A stretch of DNA of 40,726 nt from SIG636 sp045604285 (GCA_045604285.1 JAZUNS010000157.1:1-40726); one strand, 5' to 3'; counted from the first letter of the stretch, positions 25,384 through 33,602 are shown. Made by a program: numbers and translations. The notes: generated by a model not told the origin, from the letters alone.

Positions 25384-26382
25384 CTAAACGCTCCACACCT
25401 TGGGCACATAAATTTCCTCAAAGGTGGATATTGCATATCTGTCGGTCATTGCCGCTATATGGTCGCAAACACACCGTTCAATGCCGTCTTTTTCTATCAT
25501 TTGCCTATTTTCGGGAGGCAGCAGCTGCGGATGCTTCGTATAGTATTCAAACAAATACTCTATAAGCAGGGCAACCTTGCTGTCCTCTCCCTTTGCCAAG
25601 GGGCTGGTGTAAACCTTATCAAACATAAACGCCCTAAGCTCCATCATAGCAGAGCCATAAGGCTCTACCATCGTAATATCGCCTTCGGTGCCGCCGGCTA
25701 TCACCGCCGTTACCATGGAGGTTATACGCTTGCTGTGGGTTTCGCCCAAAAGCTTGTTAAGCTTATCCGGTATATCTTTGGGGACGATAAGCCCCGCCCT
25801 AAACGCATCGTCTATATCGTGATTTATGTAGGCTATTCTGTCGGCGAACTTAACAAGCTGCCCTTCCAGGGTGGACGCCTTCATACTGCCGGAATGGTTT
25901 AATATGCCATCCCTTACCTCTGCCGTAAGGTTAAGCCCCTGCCCTTCTCGTTCAAGAACGTCTACCACCCTAAGGCTTTGCTCGTAGTGGCGAAAACCGC
26001 CTGCCATTATGCCGTCAAGCGCCCTTTCGCCGCTATGGCCGAAGGGGGTATGCCCCAAATCGTGGCCCAGTGCCGCCGCCTCGGTCAAATCTTCGTTAAG
26101 ACGAAGGGCGCGGGCAAGGGTACGTGCTATCTGCACCACCTCAAGAGTATGAGTAAGACGGGTGCGGTAATGGTCATCCTTGGGGTCAATAAACACCTGC
26201 ATTTTGTGCATAAGCCTGCGGAAGGACTTGCTGTGGGTTATCCTATCCCTATCACGCTGAAACTCAGTCCTTACGGGGCATGGTTCGTCAAACCGCTGTC
26301 TGCCTGCAGTATTGACGGTTTTAAACGCCCGTGGGCAAAGCTGTTTTTCTTCCATAAGCAAAACCATATCTTTAGCTTCCAC
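25384..26382 (-). CDS. dgt: dGTP triphosphohydrolase-like HD protein
   Basis: A 332-residue HD-domain phosphohydrolase. Metal ligands: the His in RLTHTLEV, GHDLGHTPFGHSGE with the HD pair, and a later Asp in YINHDIDD; the N-terminal RTEFQRDRDRITHSKSFRRL block is the Dgt signature. It hydrolyses dNTPs, classically dGTP, to deoxynucleoside and triphosphate. Proteins of this subfamily occur right upstream of dnaG in many Clostridia. The start is a GTG at 26382 with AGGTGG about 10 nt upstream. Substrate range cannot be read from sequence. Confidence 0.88.
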   Translation of the reverse strand: MEAKDMVLLMEEKQLCPRAFKTVNTAGRQRFDEPCPVRTEFQRDRDRITHSKSFRRLMHKMQVFIDPKDDHYRTRLTHTLEVVQIARTLARALRLNEDLTEAAALGHDLGHTPFGHSGERALDGIMAGGFRHYEQSLRVVDVLEREGQGLNLTAEVRDGILNHSGSMKASTLEGQLVKFADRIAYINHDIDDAFRAGLIVPKDIPDKLNKLLGETHSKRITSMVTAVIAGGTEGDITMVEPYGSAMMELRAFMFDKVYTSPLAKGEDSKVALLIEYLFEYYTKHPQLLPPENRQMIEKDGIERCVCDHIAAMTDRYAISTFEEIYVPKVWSV

Positions 26383-26572
26383 TTAGAATGCCACCTGCCT
26401 TTACACAACAAAAATATGCACATTTACCCCTTACTTAAGATAATATACGCAAAAAATTTAAATTCTCCTTTAATTTTCTAAAAAATATTTTATATATTAA
26501 GGAAAAAAGGCAAAAAGCTATTGCCAATTACAGAATTTTATGTTAGACTGAAAAGAAAGGTGGCGTGGTATT
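26383..26572. promoter_or_regulatory. Divergent intergenic region between dgt and the DUF5685-pheST operon
   Basis: A+T-rich divergent spacer. The plus-strand promoter is listed separately. On the minus strand TATATT-like boxes occur around 26442-26450 without a clear -35 partner. No T-box leader or tRNA-like structure was seen ahead of pheST. Confidence 0.4.
26521..26549 (+). promoter_or_regulatory. Promoter of the DUF5685-pheS-pheT operon
   Basis: TTGCCA (26521-26526), 17-nt spacer, TAGACT (26544-26549) with an upstream TG (extended -10). The start codon at 26573 follows at a short leader distance. Confidence 0.6.
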
Positions 26573-27448
26573 TTGTTTGGCTATGTTAAGCCTCTACCGG
26601 AGGAGCTTTTAGTTAAAGAATATGAGCTTTATAAGGCAATATACTGCGGTCTTTGCCGTTGCGGCGGTAAACGGATATCAAGGCTTACAAGGTTCTTTTT
26701 AAGTTACGATTTTACCGCACTTGCCGCATTAAGGCTTGCACTTTCGGAGGAGAAGCCCACCGTTGTAAAACGCTTTTGCCCTTATACTCTGCGCCGCAAG
26801 CCCACCCTTGAGTGTGACGGCGTGTTTACCTACGTTGCGGCGGCCTTTGCCTGCCTTGTTTATTGCAAGGCAGAGGATGACATTAAGGACGAAAAGGGCG
26901 CTGCACGTTTTAAGCGATTGGTGCTGAAGCCTTTGTTCAGCCGCATGAACAAAAAGGCGGCAAGGCTGTATCCCAAGCTTTACGATGAGGTCAAGGGGCA
27001 TCTTAACGCCCTTGCTTCCATGGAAAGCGATGGGGAAAGCCATACCCTTGACAGCTATGCAGACAATTCTGCAAAGGCGCTGGCGGCAATAGCCTGCCAC
27101 GGGTTAGAGGGAAACAAAAAAGCCATAGCCTACGAGGCAGGCTATCACATCGGCAGGTACATATACATAGTTGACGCAATAGATGACCTGCAAGCTGATG
27201 CAAAAAAACGTCGGTTTAATCCCCTTTTGCGCCATTACGGCACTTTGGAAAAGGTTTTGGAAAACACGGCGGAAATTGAAGGCACCCTTAAAGCAAGCGG
27301 CGTAAGGTTTTCTGCCGCAGTGGGGCTGGCGACGCCTTCGATCTACACGGATATTTTGCAAAATATTGCTTCCTGCGGGATGGAAAAGACCGTGGGGGAT
27401 ATTTATGATAAATACGCATATACTCGAAAGGAAAGCGAAGAATTATGA
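26573..27448 (+). CDS. DUF5685-like protein
   Basis: A 291-residue soluble protein with the start MFGYVKPLPEELLVKEYELY and a Cys-containing AIYCGLC motif (about 24-30), matching my recollection of the DUF5685 family in Clostridia. The rest is mostly helical (DFTALAALRLAL; GYHIGRYIYIVDAIDDLQADAKKRRFNP), recalling all-helical metal or prenyl-transfer folds through its IVDAIDDLQAD acidic cluster; that likeness is only suggestive. Start: TTG at 26573, AAAGGTGG about 9 nt upstream. The stop overlaps the pheS start (ATGA, 27445-27448). Function unknown. Confidence 0.75.
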   Translation: MFGYVKPLPEELLVKEYELYKAIYCGLCRCGGKRISRLTRFFLSYDFTALAALRLALSEEKPTVVKRFCPYTLRRKPTLECDGVFTYVAAAFACLVYCKAEDDIKDEKGAARFKRLVLKPLFSRMNKKAARLYPKLYDEVKGHLNALASMESDGESHTLDSYADNSAKALAAIACHGLEGNKKAIAYEAGYHIGRYIYIVDAIDDLQADAKKRRFNPLLRHYGTLEKVLENTAEIEGTLKASGVRFSAAVGLATPSIYTDILQNIASCGMEKTVGDIYDKYAYTRKESEEL

Positions 27449-28464
27449 AGAAACAGCTTGAGGAGATACTTACAAAAGCTTTGGCTGAGGTAGACACAGC
27501 AGCTGACGAGCCTACGTTAAAAGCTGCACAGGTGGCTTACCTTGGCAAAAAAGGCGCACTTACCGCCATACTTAGAGGCATGGGCGGCCTTACCCCTGAG
27601 GAAAGACCCGTTATTGGTGCTTTGGCAAACGAAGTGCGTGTAAAAATAGAAGCAGCCATAGACGCAAAGCTTGGAGAAATCAAGGCAAAAGAGCTTGAAG
27701 CACGCCTTGCAAAGGAAAAGGTTGACGTTACCCTGCCCGCAAAGAGCAAAAAGCCCGGCAGACTTCACCCTCTTTCCCAGGTTGAAAAGGACTTGTCCGA
27801 TATTTTCGTAGGCATGGGCTTTACCATTGCCGAAGGACCCGAGGTTGAGTTGGCATACAACAACTTTGATGCACTTAACGCTCCCGCAGACCACCCCTCC
27901 AGAGATTTTCAGGATACCTTTTATATATCTCCCGAGGTGCTGCTTCGTACCCAGACCTCTCCCGTTCAGATAAGAGCAATGCAGGGCAAGCAGCCCCCCA
28001 TACGCATAATCTCTCCCGGTAGAGTTTATCGTTGTGACGAGGTTGACGGCACCCACTCTCCCATGTTCCATCAGTTGGAGGGGCTTGTAGTTGGCAAGGA
28101 TATAAGCCTTGGCGACCTTAAGGGCACCCTTGAGCAGTTTGCAAAAATTTACTTTGGCGAGGAAACACGCACACGTTTCCGTCCCCACAACTTCCCATTT
28201 ACCGAGCCTTCTGCAGAAGTAGACGTTAGCTGCTTTGTATGCGGCGGCAAGGGCTGTCGTTTGTGCAAGGGCGAGGGTTGGATAGAGATACTCGGTGCGG
28301 GTATGGTACATCCCCACGTGCTTGAAAACTGCGGCATTGACCCTGAGGTTTACAGCGGCTTTGCTTTTGGTGTTGGTCTTGAAAGAGTTGTTATGATCAA
28401 GTACGGCATTGACGATATGCGCCATCTTTACGAAAACGATTTGCGCTTCCTGTCGCAGTTTTAA
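27445..28464 (+). CDS. pheS: Phenylalanyl-tRNA synthetase alpha subunit
   Basis: A 339-residue class II synthetase subunit. An N-terminal coiled-coil tRNA-binding arm (about 1-85) precedes the catalytic core with motif 2 (FHQLEGLVVGKDISLGDLK) and motif 3 (FGVGLERVVMIKYGIDDMR). The VCGGKGCRLCKGEGWIEILG block is the typical PheS insert with paired cysteines. Together with pheT it charges tRNA(Phe) as an alpha2beta2 enzyme. It is translationally coupled to the upstream DUF5685-like gene. Confidence 0.97.
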   Translation: MKKQLEEILTKALAEVDTAADEPTLKAAQVAYLGKKGALTAILRGMGGLTPEERPVIGALANEVRVKIEAAIDAKLGEIKAKELEARLAKEKVDVTLPAKSKKPGRLHPLSQVEKDLSDIFVGMGFTIAEGPEVELAYNNFDALNAPADHPSRDFQDTFYISPEVLLRTQTSPVQIRAMQGKQPPIRIISPGRVYRCDEVDGTHSPMFHQLEGLVVGKDISLGDLKGTLEQFAKIYFGEETRTRFRPHNFPFTEPSAEVDVSCFVCGGKGCRLCKGEGWIEILGAGMVHPHVLENCGIDPEVYSGFAFGVGLERVVMIKYGIDDMRHLYENDLRFLSQF

Positions 28465-28479
28465 GGGAGGTTACGGAAA

Positions 28480-30858
28480 ATGAAGGTTTCACTTAATTGG
28501 ATAAAGGATTACGTTGATATAAACGTAAGCGCAAAAGAGCTGGCAGATATTATGACCTACACCGGCACTAAGGCCGAAAGCTGGGAAACTTTGCCCGCTA
28601 ATTTGCAAAACATAGTTGTCGGCACCGTGCTTTCCACCGAAAAGCATCCCGATGCAGACAGACTTACCATTTGTAAAATAGACGTAGGCGCAGAGACGCC
28701 CGTTCAAATAATAACCGCCGCTACCAACGTAGTACCCGGCGCAAAGGTTCCCGTTTGTCTTGACGGCGCCATCCTTTCCGACGGTACCAAAATAAAGAAG
28801 GGCAAGCTTAGAGGGCTTCCCTCTGAGGGTATGCTTTGCTCTGTTCACGAGCTGGGCCTTACCCTTAACGATTTCCCCTATGCAGAGGATGACGGTATAT
28901 TCCTTATTGAAGAAGAATGCCACAACGGTCAGGATATAAGAGACGCCCTTAATATGCGTGACGAGGTTATTGATTTTGAGCTTACCTTTAACAGACCCGA
29001 TTGTCTTGGCTTTATTGGTATAGCAAGAGAAGCTGCGGCTTCCATCAACAGCCCCTTCAAGCTTGAAGCGCCCAAATACAGCGTTAATCCCGCTGCCGGC
29101 AAGGTTGAGGACTATATAAGCGTTGACGTGCGCAACACCAAGCTTTGTCCCCGTTATTCTGCGGCTGTAGTTACCAACGTTAAGATCGAGCCCAGTCCCC
29201 TTTGGTTAAGGGCAAGACTTAAGGCGGCAGGCGTGCGCCCCATTAACAATATAGTTGATATTACCAACTACGTTATGCTTGAATACGGTCAGCCCATGCA
29301 CGCATTTGACTATAACTATATAACCTCTAAGAAGATAGTTGTGCGCAACGCTGCCGAGGGCGAGTGCATCACCACCCTTGACGGCAACGAGCACAAGCTT
29401 ACCGAACAGATGCTTTGCATTGCAGACGGCGAAAAGCCCGTTGCATTGGCAGGCGTTATGGGCGGTCTTAACAGCGAGATTCTTGACAGCACTGTTACCG
29501 TTGTGTTTGAATCTGCAAATTTTGACCGTGCAAGCATCCGTCACACTTCCAGAGATTGCGGTCTTAGAACCGAAAGCAGCGGCAAGTTTGAAAAAGGTTT
29601 GCCTATCTGCAACACCGTTCCCGCCCTTGAAAGAGCCCTTGAGCTTGTTACCATGCTTGGTTGCGGCGACGTTGCAGAAGGCATAATAGATATATGCAAT
29701 GCAGATATCTCTCCCCGCCGCATCCCCTTCGATTACGAACGTGTTAACACCCTTTTGGGCATTGAGCTAAGCCGTGACGAAATGGCAGAAATGCTTAAGC
29801 CCCTTGAAATGTTTGCAGAGGGTGACGAGCTGGTTGTTCCTCCTTACAGAATGGATATGGAACGTACTGCAGATATCGCCGAAGAAGTTGCAAGGCTTTA
29901 CGGCTATAACAAGATACCCTCCACCCGCTTTAACGGTGAGGTAACCGTAGGCGCCTACAGCAAGAGCCAGCGTTTTGTGGCAGACCTTAAGGCGGCGGCA
30001 GTTTCCAACGGCTTTTACGAGATAGCTACCTACTCCTTCATCTCCCCCAAGGCTTATGACAGAATAGGCTTGGCGGCTGACGATTTCCGCAGAAACAGTA
30101 TAAAGCTTATCAACCCCTTGGGTGAAGATACCTCCGTTATGCGTACGGTAGCGCTTCCCTCCATGCTGGACGTTGTTGCGTACAACCGCAACCGCAAGGC
30201 AGAGGAAATAGGCCTGTTTGAATGCGCTACGGTTTACTATCCCACCGAGGACGGTATGTCTGACGAACGCAAAGAGTTTGTAATAGCCATGGACGGCAAG
30301 GGTGACTTTTATGACCTTAAGGGCTACGTTGAAGCATTGCTTGACGCAGTTAACGTTAAGGCTTACAAGGTTGTTTCCGGTGAAGAAGCAGGCTTCCACC
30401 CCGGCATTTGCGCTAAGCTTTGCAAGGGACAGCAGGTGCTTGGCGTAATGGGACAGATACACCCCGCAGTAGCTGCCGAATACGGCTTAAGCAAGCATAC
30501 CTACGCCGCAGTGCTGTACGTTAAAGAGCTGCTTGAGGTTGCTGACAACAGCAAGCAATTTAAAAAGCTTCCTGCCTTCCCTGCCCTTACCCGTGACCTT
30601 GCTTTGGTTATGGATGACGCCGTTGAAGCCGGCACCGTTGCAGATATGATAACAAAATCTGCCGGCAAGGCTTTGGAAAGCATTAAGGTGTTTGACGTAT
30701 ACAAGGGCGCAGGCATTGCTGACGGCAAGAAGAGCGTGGCGTTCAGCCTTGTTTTCCGCTTGGCAGACAAGACCATGAACGACGCAGACGCAGACAAGGC
30801 GGTTGCAAACATACTTCGCAGATTGGAAGCGGAGGCAGGTATAACCCTGCGTTCCTAA
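28480..30858 (+). CDS. pheT: Phenylalanyl-tRNA synthetase beta subunit
   Basis: A 792-residue protein of normal length: N-terminal EMAP/OB tRNA-binding domain (about 40-150, VGTVLSTEKHPDADRLTICK), B3/B4 editing domain with LRTESSGKFEKGL, B5 DNA-binding-like domain, pseudo-catalytic core, and the C-terminal anticodon-binding FDX-ACB domain (PAFPALTRDLALVMDDAV, FRLADKTMNDADADKAV). It edits mischarged Tyr-tRNA(Phe) and positions the tRNA. It lies 15 nt after pheS with a GGGAGG ribosome binding site. Confidence 0.97.
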   Translation: MKVSLNWIKDYVDINVSAKELADIMTYTGTKAESWETLPANLQNIVVGTVLSTEKHPDADRLTICKIDVGAETPVQIITAATNVVPGAKVPVCLDGAILSDGTKIKKGKLRGLPSEGMLCSVHELGLTLNDFPYAEDDGIFLIEEECHNGQDIRDALNMRDEVIDFELTFNRPDCLGFIGIAREAAASINSPFKLEAPKYSVNPAAGKVEDYISVDVRNTKLCPRYSAAVVTNVKIEPSPLWLRARLKAAGVRPINNIVDITNYVMLEYGQPMHAFDYNYITSKKIVVRNAAEGECITTLDGNEHKLTEQMLCIADGEKPVALAGVMGGLNSEILDSTVTVVFESANFDRASIRHTSRDCGLRTESSGKFEKGLPICNTVPALERALELVTMLGCGDVAEGIIDICNADISPRRIPFDYERVNTLLGIELSRDEMAEMLKPLEMFAEGDELVVPPYRMDMERTADIAEEVARLYGYNKIPSTRFNGEVTVGAYSKSQRFVADLKAAAVSNGFYEIATYSFISPKAYDRIGLAADDFRRNSIKLINPLGEDTSVMRTVALPSMLDVVAYNRNRKAEEIGLFECATVYYPTEDGMSDERKEFVIAMDGKGDFYDLKGYVEALLDAVNVKAYKVVSGEEAGFHPGICAKLCKGQQVLGVMGQIHPAVAAEYGLSKHTYAAVLYVKELLEVADNSKQFKKLPAFPALTRDLALVMDDAVEAGTVADMITKSAGKALESIKVFDVYKGAGIADGKKSVAFSLVFRLADKTMNDADADKAVANILRRLEAEAGITLRS

Positions 30859-30890
30859 TTCCTTAACTAACGTATCAAAGGAGAAAAGCC

Positions 30891-31154
30891 ATGAACAGAA
30901 ATGCACAAACGGGACAAAAAACTCAGCAATTTGATATTTGCAAGGACAACAATGCAGAGATGCGCAAAATGCTGACGGAAGTTTATAACGCTTTGAAGGA
31001 AAAGGGCTATAATCCCATTAACCAGATAGTTGGATATATTCTATCCGAGGACCCGACCTACATAACCAACTACAACAACGCTCGCACTATCATCAGCAAG
31101 ATGGACAGATACGAGCTTATGCGTGTGCTGGTTCAGGATTTTCTCCGGGTATAA
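30891..31154 (+). CDS. ireB: IreB family regulatory phosphoprotein
   Basis: An 87-residue protein of the IreB (UPF0297/DUF965) family: EKGYNPINQIVGYILSEDPTYITNYNNAR is the family core. In Enterococcus IreB is phosphorylated on N-terminal threonines by the PASTA kinase IreK and dampens cephalosporin resistance; Thr7 and Thr11 are candidate sites here. It is usually followed by ruvX (yqgF) and a DUF1292 gene, but here by a small unknown gene. AAAGGAG precedes the ATG. The matching kinase and phosphatase are at 9606-12514. Confidence 0.93.
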   Translation: MNRNAQTGQKTQQFDICKDNNAEMRKMLTEVYNALKEKGYNPINQIVGYILSEDPTYITNYNNARTIISKMDRYELMRVLVQDFLRV

Positions 31155-31177
31155 ATAACAAATAAGGAGCGCGAATA

Positions 31178-31459
31178 ATGGAAAACGTATTGACCTATAA
31201 GGGTAAGCCCTTGGTTCGTCAAGGTAACTTTTTGTTCTACGGTCTGCCTACGGACAAATATATTTTGTTTATGAATATATTAGAGTCTAAAAAAAGCGGT
31301 GACCTTGACATTGCCACCAAGGTTTTGGTGCAGATACAAAGCACGTCTGATACTGCCACCTTTAATGAAAAGGTTGTTAAGCAGTGCGAAAAGAGCTCGT
31401 TTTTCGATGCCTTTGAAATAGGCATGATCTGGCTTGAAAGAGAGCTTAAAAAAGCATGA
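31178..31459 (+). CDS. Conserved-looking small protein, unknown function
   Basis: A 93-residue soluble protein without signal or membrane segment. It opens with MENVLTYKGKPLVRQGNFLFYG, a beta-like start that reads as if it binds or mimics a small ligand, and ends in a helix, DAFEIGMIWLERELKKA. I recall similar short Clostridia proteins but cannot name a family. A strong ribosome binding site (AAGGAG) lies 8 nt before the ATG and the gene follows ireB by 23 nt, so it is real and co-expressed. A terminator follows its stop. Confidence 0.75.
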   Translation: MENVLTYKGKPLVRQGNFLFYGLPTDKYILFMNILESKKSGDLDIATKVLVQIQSTSDTATFNEKVVKQCEKSSFFDAFEIGMIWLERELKKA

Positions 31460-31466
31460 TCACTTT

Positions 31467-31495
31467 GAAAGGTCGGGGATAAGCCCCGACCTTTC
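31467..31495 (+). terminator. Terminator of the pheST-ireB operon
   Basis: A perfect 12-bp stem GAAAGGTCGGGG (31467-31478) / CCCCGACCTTTC (31484-31495) with a 5-nt loop, 7 nt after the stop. It is followed by the TCAGACCGCTGACAAA motif rather than a plain T-run. Confidence 0.85.
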
Positions 31496-31580
31496 AGACC
31501 GCTGACAAAGGCACAGAACACGAAAAACACAAAAAATCGATTACAGCAAAGTTGAACAGTCGGGAAAGCTTCCCGACTTT
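31494..31580 (+). repeat. Dispersed terminator-associated repeat, second copy
   Basis: Order on the plus strand: TCAGACCGCTGACAAA (31494-31509), GGCACAGAACACGAAAAA (31510-31527), an A-rich spacer with ATCGATTACA, and a perfect hairpin (31558-31578; arms AGTCGGGAA and TTCCCGACT, loop AGC). The same arrangement occurs inverted at 3210-3121, with only a few substitutions. The closing hairpin can terminate the small minus-strand genes ending at 31590. Confidence 0.8.
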
Positions 31581-31589
31581 TCTGTTTGT

Positions 31590-31673
31590 TTATTTAGCTT
31601 TAACCGCAGGCTTAAATATCCGCCGCAAAATCGGCTTAAAAAGCGCAGGCGATTTAATAATATACACCTTCAC
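31590..31673 (-). CDS. Tiny basic protein (27 residues)
   Basis: A GTG at 31673 opens a 27-residue frame, MKVYIIKSPALFKPILRRIF and a short basic tail PAVKAK. GGGGGTG lies about 6 nt upstream and overlaps the stop of the preceding small gene (TAAGGGGGTG), so the two appear translationally coupled. It is too short for ordinary gene calling. It looks like an amphipathic or membrane-surface peptide. I recall similar short KSP-containing proteins beside SPOCS genes in Clostridia, but cannot confirm. A hairpin terminator follows at 31578-31558. Confidence 0.5.
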   Translation of the reverse strand: MKVYIIKSPALFKPILRRIFKPAVKAK

Positions 31674-31685
31674 AGCAACACCCCC

Positions 31686-31835
31686 TTATCCGCGCCCAAA
31701 AAGCAACACGCCCGTTCCGAGAATAAGTACACCCTGAACACACACCAAAACGCCGGCAGGCAAAAAGCTTGTAAGCAATACGCCCACGCCGAAAGCGCAG
31801 GCGCAGACGGCAAAAAGCCCCTTGTTTCCGCACAT
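31686..31835 (-). CDS. Small two-helix membrane protein (49 residues)
   Basis: ATG at 31835 preceded by a near-perfect ribosome binding site (TAAGGAGGTG). The 49-residue product starts MCGNKG, has two hydrophobic segments (LFAVCACAFGVGVLLTSFL and VLVCVQGVLILGTGVLLFG) split by a Pro-Ala-Gly turn, and ends RG. It is a hairpin-like membrane protein of unknown function. It is divergent from the SPOCS/LysM gene (120 nt apart) and coupled to the tiny gene downstream. The strong ribosome binding site and clean hydrophobic pattern make it a real gene. Confidence 0.7.
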   Translation of the reverse strand: MCGNKGLFAVCACAFGVGVLLTSFLPAGVLVCVQGVLILGTGVLLFGRG

Positions 31836-31912
31836 AAAGCCTACACCTCCTTATTACCTATGATACTCTGAATTTATTTTTTTGTTACGGGTTATGACCT
31901 TAACCCCAAAAG

Positions 31913-31920
31913 CATACAAT
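31913..31920 (+). promoter_or_regulatory. Possible sporulation-sigma -10 box for the SPOCS gene
   Basis: CATACAAT (31913-31920) fits the -10 of sigma-E/K-type promoters, about 35 nt before the SPOCS gene start. No convincing -35 partner was found, and no sigma-A promoter is obvious in the spacer. This is a single short match. Confidence 0.3.
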
Positions 31921-31954
31921 TAAACAAAAAACTTTTTAAAGGAGTAGGTAAAAT

Positions 31955-33490
31955 ATGAAGGCGGAAACCACGACCGTTAAACTACCGCGCACGCTTTTGG
32001 AAACAGGTGCAGATAAGGATATAGAATTGGAATGCACCCTTGCCGATTATCTGCCGGGCATAAATAGGGTAATACGCACAGAGGCTAATTTGTTGCCGGA
32101 AGAGGTAATAATAAACGGAAACAAGGCAGAGCTTTACGGCAAAGCGGTTTTTTCGCTTCTTTACGAATCCGATTACAAGGGCAAGCTTAAAAGCGAAAAG
32201 TTTGTTACCGACTTTAACCAGCGCTTTGATATAGGCGAGCTGCCCGACGGCGAGCATTTTCCCATAGCCCATTGCCGTTGCAGCTACGTTGGGTGCAAAA
32301 CTCTTAACCCAAGGCGTTTTATCCTAAGGTGCAGAGCCGACACCCGCATAGAAATTAAGTCTATGCAAGGCGCAAAAACCGTCTCTGCCGAGGATTGCAA
32401 GGGAGCGTTTTTTAAGACGGCTAACCACGAAGTAAGCTACGTTATGCCGCCGTGCAGAAAGGATTTTTCTATCCACGAAAACATCAGCCTTGAGGGTATG
32501 ACCCCCGTTGCCGAGATAATTTATGCAGCCGTTTGCTTTACGCCCGGCGAGCTTAGCCTATCCGATGGGTGCGCCACCGTGCGCTGTAACGGCGTATTTA
32601 AATGTCTGTACGAAGAAGAAAGCGACGAGGGTAACATAAAGCTGTTGGAAAGAAGCTTTCCTGCATCGTTCAGTATTGACGACCCGGATATATCAAGCGA
32701 TACGAAGGCAAACGCAGATATAGTTTGCACCGGTTGCGAGGCAATGAAGGAACAAGACAATTACGGCGAAAACCGCATAATATCCCTAAACTGCAACGCA
32801 CTTGTTAAGCTTAGCTATCTTAATAAGACCAATATTAAAGCAGCGACGGATATGTTTTTTGAGGAATACGAATGCAAAGCACGCCGTGACGCTTTGTACT
32901 GTGAAGAGGCAGAAATGTTGCCAAGGCACAGATTTACCGTTGAAAAAGCGGTGGAAATACCGGATTTGCCTTTTACAAGCTGCATAGACAGCAACTGCGA
33001 AATCGTTATTAAAGAGGTTGCCGTAGAGGACGGCAATATTGAGGTAAAGGGTGTTTGCGCCATGAACGTTTTGGGGTGCGATGAGGACGGTTTCAGCACC
33101 CACGACGTAAATCTAAGCTTTACCGAAACCGTGCCGCTGCAGTTAAAGGGCGTTGATGCTAAGGCAAAAATAAGTGCAAATGCCATAAACGCAAGTGCCG
33201 ACGTAAACAACGGCAGATTTAACCTGAGAATAGCCGCCGAGCTTTGCGGTTTTATATACAAAAAGAAAAGCTTTGAAGCCCTTGCCGAAGCGGAGGTTAC
33301 AAAGCTTGAGGCGGAAGCCGAGGATTGCAAACCGATTGTTATATATTACCCCGAAAAGGGCGAAACCGCCTGGGATATAGGAAAACGGTACCACGTTGAC
33401 CCTAAAAGCATACTTGCAGCAAACGGAGATGCCTTTGGGAAGAACGAAGAGATCGTAAACAGCGGCACCGTTTTATATATGCAGGCATAA
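31955..33490 (+). CDS. SPOCS (DUF3794) and LysM domain protein
   Basis: A 511-residue protein with repeated DUF3794/SPOCS modules (about 35-130, 180-270 and 345-430; each has the ...PGINRVIRTEANL... / ...ISLEGMTPVAEIIYA... type beta pattern) and a C-terminal LysM module (about 464-510, YYPEKGETAWDIGKRYHVDP then ILAANGD). SPOCS proteins take part in spore envelope morphogenesis (SpoVID/SipL type); LysM binds peptidoglycan or coat precursors. SipL of Clostridioides binds SpoIVA through LysM. A ribosome binding site AAAGGAG lies 10 nt before the ATG. The protein has no signal peptide, as expected for a mother-cell protein. Domain call is firm; the specific role is inference. Confidence 0.85.
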   Translation: MKAETTTVKLPRTLLETGADKDIELECTLADYLPGINRVIRTEANLLPEEVIINGNKAELYGKAVFSLLYESDYKGKLKSEKFVTDFNQRFDIGELPDGEHFPIAHCRCSYVGCKTLNPRRFILRCRADTRIEIKSMQGAKTVSAEDCKGAFFKTANHEVSYVMPPCRKDFSIHENISLEGMTPVAEIIYAAVCFTPGELSLSDGCATVRCNGVFKCLYEEESDEGNIKLLERSFPASFSIDDPDISSDTKANADIVCTGCEAMKEQDNYGENRIISLNCNALVKLSYLNKTNIKAATDMFFEEYECKARRDALYCEEAEMLPRHRFTVEKAVEIPDLPFTSCIDSNCEIVIKEVAVEDGNIEVKGVCAMNVLGCDEDGFSTHDVNLSFTETVPLQLKGVDAKAKISANAINASADVNNGRFNLRIAAELCGFIYKKKSFEALAEAEVTKLEAEAEDCKPIVIYYPEKGETAWDIGKRYHVDPKSILAANGDAFGKNEEIVNSGTVLYMQA

Positions 33491-33570
33491 ACCGTAAGAT
33501 TTATGCTGCGGCAAATCGTTTTAGCGGTAAAGCATAAAACATATCGAACACTATTTAAGACATAGACGCC

Positions 33571-33602
33571 AAAAAGCCTTGCAGTTACCTGCAAGGCTTT
33601 TT
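33571..33602. terminator. Bidirectional terminator
   Basis: A perfect 14-bp stem AAAAAGCCTTGCAG (33571-33584) / CTGCAAGGCTTTTT (33589-33602), loop TTAC, with A- and T-runs so it works on both strands. It separates the convergent SPOCS gene and the surface-protein gene. The remaining 33603-33684 contains a GC-rich hairpin (33623-33644) but no gene. Confidence 0.9.

Noticed and set aside
26383..26572. T-box leader ahead of pheST.
   Set aside because: The spacer is short and A+T-rich, with no specifier loop or T-box sequence.
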